Source: a bacterium (lineage in GTDB: Bacteria; Actinomycetota; Acidimicrobiia; Spongiisociales; Spongiisociaceae). Taken from it: a stretch of 64,000 nt of DNA. A model generated the notes under the pieces. That model did not search any database. It saw only the letters and a program-made list of their open reading frames with translations, and had not been told where the DNA came from. Shown piece after piece: positions 48,311-55,418 of this stretch (positions are counted from its first letter, which is position 1; every line of letters starts with the position of its first letter). Location of the stretch: contig JAPPHZ010000018.1 in the NCBI GenBank assembly GCA_028820935.1, positions 1 to 64,000 on the forward strand. Reading direction: 5' to 3'. A program made the translations under genes and the position numbers.

Positions 48311-49570
48311 CTAATCATCGAGTGCCCGGTCAAGGGCGGTGATCAACCGGTCGATCTCGCCTTCGGTGTTGTAGTGGATGAATGACATCCTCAGCACGCC
48401 GGGCTCCGTAGGTATCCGCATTTCATCGAGGAGGCGGGGGGCGTAGAAGTCCCCGACGCCGACCATCATCCGGCTGCGAACCAGTGACTTCGCGACTTCC
48501 GTAACCGGGCGTCGCAAAGGGACGATCGAGACGGTGGGGGCCCGCAGGGTGGCGTCGGTCGGGCCGGCCACCCGTACGTCATCCCGCCCGGCCAGGTAGC
48601 GGAGCAGCCGGTCCGCCAGGTTCGTCTCGTGGGCACGGAACATGTCATGGACCGCCCGGCCTCGCGCCACCGGGGTCGCGGAGGGTCCTCCATGGTGGGT
48701 GTATAGGTCGTCCAGGTAGTCGATCACTCCCGCGCACGCCGCCACCTGGGCATGGTCGGGTCCGGCCGGCACCAGCTTGGAGCGGGGTTGGTCGGCCACG
48801 AAGTAGTGGCCCTCGTTCCCGAGCCGGTCGGCGAGTTCGCGGCCGACGTACATCACCCCCTGGTGCGGACCCCACGTCTTGTAGGCGGAGAAGAGGTAGA
48901 CGTCGACTCCGAGCGCCCCGATGTCGGGCAGGCCGTGGGGTGCGTAGGACACTCCGTCGACCACAACCCGGGCGCCGACCTCCGCCGCCCTCGCCACCAC
49001 GTCGGCGACCGGGTTGATGGCGGCCACCACGTTGGAGGCGTGGGGAAAGGCGACCAACCTGGTGCGCTCGGTCATCAACCCGTCGAGATCGGCCAGGTCC
49101 AGGGTTCCCTTCTCCGGATCTACCCGCCACTCCCGCACCACGATCCCCGTGGCCTCCAAACGCCGCCAAACCCCGGCGTTGGCCTCGTGATCCTGCGTGG
49201 ATGCGACGATCTCATCCCCATCGCGCCACATCGAGCGGAACGCCCGGGCCAGGACGTAGGTGTTCTGCGACGTGGATGGCCCGAAGTGGATCTCGTCCAC
49301 CCCCACGCCCATCCACTCCGCCATCCGTCGGTAGGAGTGCTCCATCGCCTCGGTGGCTTCGATCGAGAGCGGGAAGGCATGATCGGGTTGTACCTTGGTG
49401 CGGCGGTAGAAGCCGGTCAGCCGGTCGATCACCTGCCGACAGGCGTAGGACCCGCCCGCGTTCTCGAAGTGGGCCCACCCGGCGAGTCGGGCGTCGGAGA
49501 AGGCGGGAAACTGGCGGCGGGCGAACTCTACGTCCAAGGGCCGCAGCGGGGGTTCCGGCTCGGGGTTCAC
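48311..49570 (-). CDS. Class V PLP enzyme, VC1184-type cysteine desulfurase-like
   Basis: The 419-residue product has the class V aminotransferase fold: FENAGGSYACRQVIDRL, FGPSTSQNTYVLARA, HEANAGVWRRL, VVVDGVSYAPHGLPDIGALGVDVYLFSAYKTWGPHQG with the PLP Lys. This SAYK(T/F)xGPHxG form is typical of the VC1184-like subfamily, whose reaction is unsettled (desulfurase, epimerase or lyase). I see no clear active-site Cys near the C-terminus (around LVRSRMMVGVGDFYAP), so true desulfurase activity is doubtful. It converges with gltX. Confidence 0.82.
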   Translation of the reverse strand: MNPEPEPPLRPLDVEFARRQFPAFSDARLAGWAHFENAGGSYACRQVIDRLTGFYRRTKVQPDHAFPLSIEATEAMEHSYRRMAEWMGVGVDEIHFGPSTSQNTYVLARAFRSMWRDGDEIVASTQDHEANAGVWRRLEATGIVVREWRVDPEKGTLDLADLDGLMTERTRLVAFPHASNVVAAINPVADVVARAAEVGARVVVDGVSYAPHGLPDIGALGVDVYLFSAYKTWGPHQGVMYVGRELADRLGNEGHYFVADQPRSKLVPAGPDHAQVAACAGVIDYLDDLYTHHGGPSATPVARGRAVHDMFRAHETNLADRLLRYLAGRDDVRVAGPTDATLRAPTVSIVPLRRPVTEVAKSLVRSRMMVGVGDFYAPRLLDEMRIPTEPGVLRMSFIHYNTEGEIDRLITALDRALDD

Positions 49571-49640
49571 ACGGCGGAGTTTGCCAGATCGGGCCGGTCC
49601 GAGCCGCCTGCCGTCCAGCTACCCGGCCCGGCTGACGCGC

Positions 49641-50063
49641 TCAGGCGCGTTCGAGCACGATTACCGGGATGACCCGCGACGTCTTGGACTCGTACTCCTC
49701 GAACTGCGGGTAGTCCTGCTTCTGCCTGGTCCAGATCCGGTCCCGCTCTGCTCCCGAGGCGACCCGGGCTCGGACCCGGATGGTCCCGGTCCCGACCTCC
49801 ACCTCTGTGGCTGGATTAGCCACCACGTTGTGATACCAGTCGGGGTTGGTGTCCGCGCCGGCCTTGGAGGCGAAGACCGCGTAGCCGTCCGCCAGGTCCT
49901 GGTACGCGAGCGGTGTGACCCGGCGGGTCCCCGTGCGGGCGCCCGTATGATGAAGGAGCAGCAGCGTCCTCCCTTCGAACATTCCACCCACCTGACCGTT
50001 GTTGGCGCGGAACTCCTCGATGATCGCCGCATTCCAGTCGTTCACGTTCGTCCAATCACTCAT
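49641..50063 (-). CDS. Deazaflavin (F420)-dependent nitroreductase-family protein
   Basis: The 140-residue product belongs to the Ddn/FDOR-A split-barrel family. It has the N-terminal DWNAAIIEEFRANNG, LLLLHHTGARTGTRRVTPLAY, FASKAGADTNPDWYHNVVANP and EVEVG. Members reduce nitro- or quinone-type substrates with F420H2. It begins at ATG 50063; codons back to 50192 are rejected for lack of homology. It diverges from the Rieske oxygenase gene. Confidence 0.9.
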   Translation of the reverse strand: MSDWTNVNDWNAAIIEEFRANNGQVGGMFEGRTLLLLHHTGARTGTRRVTPLAYQDLADGYAVFASKAGADTNPDWYHNVVANPATEVEVGTGTIRVRARVASGAERDRIWTRQKQDYPQFEEYESKTSRVIPVIVLERA

Positions 50064-50341
50064 CCGGCGCTCCGATCCTCGTTCTGCTGGAAGGCCTGTC
50101 GAAGCCTGTCCTGATGATGCCACGGTCTTTTGACAACCCGAAGCGGCCTGGCATTCGTCGCCGGGCGAAGACGGCCGCTTGGCACTCATCACTCTTAAGT
50201 GGTCTCATGCGCAATGGCGTGCCGGAAACGCGAATTGGCAGGGCTAGGGTATGCCGGACCGCGTCGTGTACAGCAGTTCCGGAGGCCCTATGCGTGACGG
50301 TTACGGACCCATGACGAGGTTCCGGATGAGAAGGGTCAGCC

Positions 50342-51391
50342 ATGTCAACCCGGCGTAGGGTGGTGCTCGAGAATACGCCGCTGCCGTCTCCGTTTCCCGA
50401 GGGTTGGTACTTCGTCACGAGCCGTGAGGCACTGCTGGAAGCCGGGCTGATCGAAAAGAAGTGGATGGGGGAGAACATCGTCGCCTGGAGCGACGAGAAC
50501 GGGGAGGTGTGCGTCGCCGGCGCCTATTGCCCGCATCTGGGCGCCGATCTGGGACCGACCGCAGGAGGACGCATCTGTGAAGGGCGGCTGGTCTGCCCGT
50601 TCCATGGGTACGAGTTCGACGCGACCGGCCAGTGCGTGGCCACCCCCTATTCCCCGCCGCCGACGACCGCGAGGTTGCGCGTCTTCGAGACGCATGAAAT
50701 CGCCGGGCTGATCTTCGCCTGGTGGGGGGCCGGGGGACGGGCGCCGCAGTGGAGCCTGCCCGACGATGTACTGGATCAGGCCGGATGGACCGGTCTCAAG
50801 ATCAGGACCCTCCGGTTTCCCGGCCATCCGCAGGAGACGACGGAGAATTCGGTCGACGTAGGCCACCTGCGCTACGTCCACGGCTACGACAGCGTGGACC
50901 GGGTGGGGAAGGTGTCGGTGGACGGGGCGCGTCTGGAGAGCGACTTCGACTTCAGGCGTACCCGGACGACTGCGGGGATTGTGACCCTCACCTTCGACGT
51001 GGCCGCCCGCACCCGAATCTTCGGGTTGGGTTACTCGTTCGTGCAGATCCGCGAGCGCTCGATCGGGATGGATCTGCGGCTGTGGGTGCTGGCGACGCCC
51101 GTCGACGGTTCGCTCATCGACCTGTCGCTGGTTTCGCAGGTGCGGGAGATACGAAATCCGGGCCGGTGGATAGCAGGCCTGGGGTTCCTACCGGTGAAGT
51201 GGCGAGCGCCCATCATGAACCGGTTCATCTCGTCCCAGCAATACCGGGACGTCCAGCAGGATGAGATCATCTGGAGCCGCAAGCAGTACCGGTCCCGCCC
51301 GCGCCTCTGTCGCTCCGACGGCGAGATCATGCCGTTCCGGCGCTATTGTGCCCAGTTCTATCCCGATCCTGCCGATCTGGAGACTCCCTAG
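50342..51391 (+). CDS. Rieske non-heme iron oxygenase
   Basis: The 349-residue product has an N-terminal Rieske 2Fe-2S site CPHLGADLG...CPFHGYEF (about 63-91). The C-terminal catalytic domain has a mononuclear iron site in ENSVDVGHLRYVHG. The overall plan resembles steroid-type oxygenases such as KshA and 7-desaturases. No reductase or ferredoxin partner is adjacent. The ATG at 50342 has AAGGG about 9 nt upstream. Its stop TAG (51389-51391) is part of the CTAG edge of MITE copy D; a P450 gene converges from the other side. Confidence 0.9.
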   Translation: MSTRRRVVLENTPLPSPFPEGWYFVTSREALLEAGLIEKKWMGENIVAWSDENGEVCVAGAYCPHLGADLGPTAGGRICEGRLVCPFHGYEFDATGQCVATPYSPPPTTARLRVFETHEIAGLIFAWWGAGGRAPQWSLPDDVLDQAGWTGLKIRTLRFPGHPQETTENSVDVGHLRYVHGYDSVDRVGKVSVDGARLESDFDFRRTRTTAGIVTLTFDVAARTRIFGLGYSFVQIRERSIGMDLRLWVLATPVDGSLIDLSLVSQVREIRNPGRWIAGLGFLPVKWRAPIMNRFISSQQYRDVQQDEIIWSRKQYRSRPRLCRSDGEIMPFRRYCAQFYPDPADLETP

Positions 51392-51556
51392 TGGTCCTGT
51401 CTGTGTAATGGCGGTGTGGTATGGCGAGGCAGCGGTGTTCCTCGCAAGGCCCGCTGACGAAGGCGTACCCGCAGCGGTACGTTGAGGAAGCGGAACGCAG
51501 CGACGGGGCGCCGATGGCCGCCAGAGCGCCCGGTTGTTTCGCAGACAGACCACTAG
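51388..51556 (-). mobile_element. MITE-like repeat, copy D (inverted)
   Basis: It is flanked by CTAG at 51388-51391 and 51553-51556. Read on the minus strand it begins TGGTCTGTCTG and ends CAGACAGGACCA (one extra G). It lies between two convergent genes, fills most of the gap, and provides the Rieske gene's stop codon from its right end. Confidence 0.88.
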
Positions 51557-51579
51557 CCTGGGAATCTGATGGAACTCCC

Positions 51580-53607
51580 TTACACCGGCAGTTCGTGCCT
51601 TTGCTCGGCGACGACGAACTGCAGCTTGTTGTTCACCGACGACGACGGGAAGGAGCTGATCTTCAGCTTGTAGTTGGCGGGAGAGATCTCGAGCCTGAAA
51701 TGGTGAACGAGCAGCAGCAGATGGATCGCCAGATGCAGGGATGTCCACCGGGACCCCAAACACGTATGGGTACCTAGGCCGTACGGCGCGTATGACGACC
51801 CGAGGTGCTCCTTGCGCGGAGGCAGGTAGCGGTCGATGTCGAACGAGAAGGGATCGGGGAAGACGTCCTCCATGTAGTGCGTGGCCGTCTGGGCAATCAG
51901 AACCCGCGCCCCCTGCGGCAACTCGTATCCCTCGACCGCGCAGGTGTTCATCACATTTCGATACGATGCTGGCACGATCGGGTAGAGACGCAGGCACTCC
52001 ATGATGAACCGGCGTGTGATGTCGATCGCCGGCCCGGTGAGTTCGTCACGATCCGGCGTCCCCTTGGCGAACAGGGCGTCTGCCTCATTGCTAATACTCT
52101 CGTGGAACTCGGGCTGCGACAGCATCGCGTAGATGATTAGGCCGAGTTGATCACCGACATACATGCTTGCGATCAGCGCCGCCGAGAGCACGAAGGGCAG
52201 GTTCGACTCCGGGAGGAACTGCCGATCGCTCGCGTGCATGCTCAGCAGGTCATCGGCGAGGTCGCGAGGACACCCAGCCCGCTGGGCGGGTGTGTGGCTA
52301 CTCAGGACTCGTTCCATGACCTCTCCGACCAGCTTCGCCCGGCGCTTCATAGCGGGCGTACGCAGCATCACCTTGGGCAGGTTCCCGATGACATGGGTCT
52401 GCAGGGCTCTTTCCTTGAATTTGTGCAGGTCCGCGACGACATCCTGAGTATCGATGCTGACCATGGCCGGCGACAACGTTGAATTGACCAACTGCCTGCA
52501 CATCGTCTTTGCGGGGAGCTTGTCACCGACAGACCAAGCCGCCATGTAGGCCCGGGCGGTGGAGTAGCACTCATCCAGCCGAGCCTCCAACCTGGTGCGG
52601 GAATAGGCCGGCTGCATGGACTTGCGGTACCGGAAATGATCGGCACCGTCCAGCGTGGGCAGGATTCCTGATCCTCCGTATACCTTTTCGAAATCCTCCA
52701 GATAATCCCTGGATCTCAGGTACATGCGCCCATGCCGATGTGCCCAGTGATTCATCTCGGGGCCGGCAAGCAAAATCATCGGGCCGGTCAAGGGCGGGCG
52801 GAGCTCGAACACCGGTCCATATTCTTCGGCAAGCTCTGCAAAGAAAGCAGGTAAATTGCCTTGGCGAGCGGGCCGGCTGCGCAGCAACCTACGAAGTGGG
52901 ACAACCGGAATCGGCTTGGCGAAAGCGGAAGGCCTGAACAATGAACGAGAGAGGTTGTGGCTAACTGCTGCGGCGATGGACCTGCCGATCAAGTCCATGT
53001 TGCTGATGAACTCAACTCGCTTCTCCGATGCTTCGTCGAGTTCGAATATGAAACGCAAGACGTCGCATGTATTGATGAGACAGATGATGATGATATCTCT
53101 TGGATCCGGAATCTCGTTGGCGAAGATGGCTCTACTAAGGCGGATCTTGACGAAGTCAACAGCGGTACCTTCTCCAGCCGTGGCGTACGAATCCTGTTGC
53201 CATGCGCCCCGCGCCAGCGACCAGAAGTCACCGTCGTGGTGCCGGAGAATCTTCAGATCGACCAGCCGCTCAAGGGTCAAGTCGATAATTGAGTCCGCGC
53301 GCGGGGCCAGTCGCTCGATCCAGTACTGGGCGTCTCGTTGGACCGGCTCGGAGGCGATTTTCTCAAGGACAGGATCCAGGGCAGGATCGCCCGTTTCTGT
53401 CCGATCCAGAAGTATCAGCGAATCCATATCCGTGTCTATACGCGTTAGGAGAGACAGCTGTCCCAGCACCCCTCCGATAACGGCACAGTTCAAATCCCAC
53501 CCGGGAACCTGCCGGAAGTAGCCACTCTCCTCGTTGAGGAGTGTGAGGACGAGTTCGTCGAGCAGGCTGAGCTTCTGAGTGACCGCACTGTCGGCGGTTA
53601 GAGTCAT
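51580..53607 (-). CDS. GPP34 (GOLPH3-like) domain fused to cytochrome P450
   Basis: The 675-residue product joins two domains. Residues about 13-220 match the GPP34/GOLPH3-like fold (LSLLDELVLTLLN, GGVLGQLSLLTRI, TETGDPALDPVLEKI, LTLERLVDLKIL, RLSRAIF). Residues about 240-660 are a P450, with ECLR (ExxR, 537-540), FPDPFSFDIDRYLPP and the heme ligand Cys616 in PYGLGTHTCLG. The helix-I region (about 478-489, ASMYVGDQLG) lacks the usual acid-Thr pair. ATG 53607 has GGAGGGA upstream; a frame to 53691 runs into the regulatory repeats. Base composition drops to about 38% G+C in parts of the GPP34 region, suggesting transfer. A bacterial GPP34 domain may target membranes; the substrate is unknown. 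Confidence 0.85.
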   Translation of the reverse strand: MTLTADSAVTQKLSLLDELVLTLLNEESGYFRQVPGWDLNCAVIGGVLGQLSLLTRIDTDMDSLILLDRTETGDPALDPVLEKIASEPVQRDAQYWIERLAPRADSIIDLTLERLVDLKILRHHDGDFWSLARGAWQQDSYATAGEGTAVDFVKIRLSRAIFANEIPDPRDIIIICLINTCDVLRFIFELDEASEKRVEFISNMDLIGRSIAAAVSHNLSRSLFRPSAFAKPIPVVPLRRLLRSRPARQGNLPAFFAELAEEYGPVFELRPPLTGPMILLAGPEMNHWAHRHGRMYLRSRDYLEDFEKVYGGSGILPTLDGADHFRYRKSMQPAYSRTRLEARLDECYSTARAYMAAWSVGDKLPAKTMCRQLVNSTLSPAMVSIDTQDVVADLHKFKERALQTHVIGNLPKVMLRTPAMKRRAKLVGEVMERVLSSHTPAQRAGCPRDLADDLLSMHASDRQFLPESNLPFVLSAALIASMYVGDQLGLIIYAMLSQPEFHESISNEADALFAKGTPDRDELTGPAIDITRRFIMECLRLYPIVPASYRNVMNTCAVEGYELPQGARVLIAQTATHYMEDVFPDPFSFDIDRYLPPRKEHLGSSYAPYGLGTHTCLGSRWTSLHLAIHLLLLVHHFRLEISPANYKLKISSFPSSSVNNKLQFVVAEQRHELPV

Positions 53608-53638
53608 CCGTCCGGTCCCTCCGTCACCAACCATCGAA

Positions 53639-53695
53639 ACCTTAGCATGAAGTACGTATGAAGAAAGTATGAAGAGGCTGTTCGGGAGCATGAAG
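53639..53695 (-). promoter_or_regulatory. PhoB-like 11-bp direct repeats and -10 box
   Basis: On the minus strand CTTCAT occurs at 53690-53695, 53669-53674, 53658-53663 and 53647-53652. The last three are spaced exactly 11 bp and the first 21 bp away. TAAGGT (53639-53644) follows as a -10 box. Tandem 11-bp direct repeats in the -35 region are the layout bound by OmpR/PhoB-family regulators. They lie 40-90 bp upstream of the GPP34-P450 start. Confidence 0.55.
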
Positions 53696-53911
53696 CGTAA
53701 AGAGGTGGTATCCGCTGGGGTGGTCAGGTAGCCGCCACCTCATTGGTTTCGGACGGGCTGCTGAACCCCGCGGCCTCCGTCACCATGACCTAAATACGGG
53801 TTTGGAGCATCCGGGCCGCAGCAACAGCAACCCAGCGATTGCACGTACTTGAATGCCCGGCCGGCGATCAATCCATAGACAGCGCTTAGGTCGGCCGGTA
53901 GGCTGGACGAC
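53696..53911. other. Divergent intergenic region
   Basis: This region lies between the P450 promoter and the next membrane-protein gene. An inverted repeat GAGGTGG...CCACCTC (near 53701-53740) is visible. TAGACA (53876-53881) and TAGGCT (53899-53904), 17 bp apart, form a promoter for the gene at 53912, with the -10 ending 7 nt before its ATG. I see nothing else in it. Confidence 0.5.
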
Positions 53912-54682
53912 ATGGCTCAACTACAACTGCGTCCACTCGGTGTCGGCGAGATCGTCGACGCTACCTTCACCGTCTACCGGCGCCGCTTCGGCCCGATGCT
54001 CGCCATCGTGCTGGTGCTCGTGTTCATCCCCTTCCTCGTCAGTCTGGTCGGGGGCTGCAGCCTGGACTCGGGCGGCACGACGACGTGCTCGTCTCCCATT
54101 GGTTGGCTCGGGTATTACGCGGGCGTTGTCGGTTCGCTCGTGGCGGGCGTGGCCGCCATCCTGGTGGCGGCGGAGGCGTATGCAGATGTCCCGTCCGACT
54201 GGCGGAGCGCGATGAGCGCCGCAATCCGGAGGATCGTCGCGATCATCGCGGCGACGATCGTGGCCGGGATCCTGCTGGCCATCGGATTCGTGCTCCTGAT
54301 CATCCCCGGGATCTTCGTTCTCGTGTCGCTCGCCGTGGTCTGGGAGGCCCTGATCATCGAAGGCATCGGTCCGATGGAGAGCATCAAGCGGTCGTGGCGC
54401 CTCGTGTCGGGCGAGCGGTGGCGGGTGTTCGGCGCCGGCGTGCTCGTCATCGTCCTCATGGCCATCGTCGTAGGGGTCATCTCGGCTGTCATAGCGCTCA
54501 TCCTTTCGGCCGGCCTGGGAGTGAGCGGTGGTATGACCGGTTACCTCGTCCAGCAGGTCGCCAGCCTGCTGTCGATCCCGCTGACCGCCGCGCTCGGCAC
54601 GGTCATCTATCTGGACCTGCGGGTCCGCAAGGAGTCGCTGAGCACGGACGAACTCGCCGCCGCTCTGTCCGAACAAGGCTGA
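53912..54682 (+). CDS. Polytopic membrane protein (GPDPase-membrane-domain/YciC-like)
   Basis: The 256-residue product has about six hydrophobic segments (from about 28, 70, 108, 125, 165 and 205). The N-terminal LRPLGVGEIVDATFTVYRR is common to actinobacterial proteins annotated with a glycerophosphodiester-phosphodiesterase membrane domain. FVLLIIPGIFVLVSLAVVWEALIIEG...SIKRSW is typical of that group. No catalytic domain is attached. The start is supported by the TAGACA-17-TAGGCT promoter. Its role is unknown; lipid or envelope homeostasis is likely. Confidence 0.75.
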   Translation: MAQLQLRPLGVGEIVDATFTVYRRRFGPMLAIVLVLVFIPFLVSLVGGCSLDSGGTTTCSSPIGWLGYYAGVVGSLVAGVAAILVAAEAYADVPSDWRSAMSAAIRRIVAIIAATIVAGILLAIGFVLLIIPGIFVLVSLAVVWEALIIEGIGPMESIKRSWRLVSGERWRVFGAGVLVIVLMAIVVGVISAVIALILSAGLGVSGGMTGYLVQQVASLLSIPLTAALGTVIYLDLRVRKESLSTDELAAALSEQG

Positions 54683-54754
54683 TTCCCAACTAGCCTCCGG
54701 ACCCGAGCAACGCCGGCCGTTGATCGAGGGTTCTCCGCAGCTCTGCAGAAAGCG

Positions 54755-54760
54755 TAGGAT
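54755..54760 (+). promoter_or_regulatory. -10 box of tRNA-Glu(UUC)
   Basis: TAGGAT lies 12 nt upstream of the mature tRNA 5' end. A poor -35 (TTCTCC, 54731-54736) precedes it by 18 bp. Confidence 0.4.
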
Positions 54761-54772
54761 CCGGGAACCACA

Positions 54773-54846
54773 GGCCCCGTCGTCCAGCCGGCCTAGGACG
54801 CTGGCCTTTCAAGCCAGAAACGCGGGTTCGAATCCCGTCGGGGCCA
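54773..54846 (+). tRNA. tRNA-Glu (anticodon UUC)
   Basis: A full cloverleaf can be drawn. The acceptor GGCCCCG pairs with CGGGGCC, with discriminator A. The anticodon stem is CTGGC/GCCAG with loop CTTTCAA (anticodon TTC), and the T-arm is GCGGG-TTCGAAT-CCCGT. CCA is not encoded. U34 is a substrate for MnmA. Confidence 0.93.
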
Positions 54847-55418
54847 CTAGGGGATACTCGCCATTACCGACGTCCCGGATCGTCGGCGGCGACCAGCGTG
54901 CTGGCTTCTGTGGATGGTTTGCTCATGTCAGAGGTCGGAGCCTCGGGTGCTGCCGAAACAGCCCAGAGCGGTTCATCGAGGACGACGGACGGGCTCAAAT
55001 GAACAGGGCTAAGAGGCTCGCCAGTTGGGGACCATAGGCAGATAACGCGTTCATCAAGGCTGGTCCCGCGTCGTCGGGAACCCTCCGACGAGTGGCACCC
55101 GCAGGGGAGGGTTAGCGGCCCGCCGGCCCGTCCCGTGGAACGGCTTAAGCCTGAGTCCACCGAACACGGCCACAACCTTAAGTGCCGTTGTGGAGGTTTC
55201 CGGCCCTGGGCGACGCCACACAGCCGGAACGGGACCGCTGGGGAACGACCCCGGACGGAACGGTCGTCTGCCGGCCCCCTGGGACAGGTCGTCCTGGTTG
55301 CGCACCTGGCCGAACAGCGGGGACCGGACGCGGAGCTAGGCGAATGGCTGCCAAACCGACACACCGCGGCGGCCTGATCGTCGGCGGACTGTCCGACCCC
55401 CTTAGTGTGACCGACTGG
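54847..55418. other. Gene-poor stretch after tRNA-Glu
   Basis: No well-supported gene is here. An 80-codon GTG frame (55135-55377) with a CRC motif is possible but has no ribosome-binding site. Palindromes include GGCTTAAGCC (55142-55151) and CCACAAC (55170-55176) with GTTGTGG (55187-55193). A small hairpin TGACCAGTCGGTCA follows the stop of the next minus-strand gene. The position behind a tRNA is typical of island borders, but I found no integrase and no repeat of the tRNA 3' end. Confidence 0.5.

Noticed and set aside
54773-55418. tRNA-Glu as an integration site (attB) for a genomic island
   Set aside because: No integrase gene and no direct repeat of the tRNA 3' end were found downstream; the tRNA-Glu(CUC) 3' end differs in sequence.
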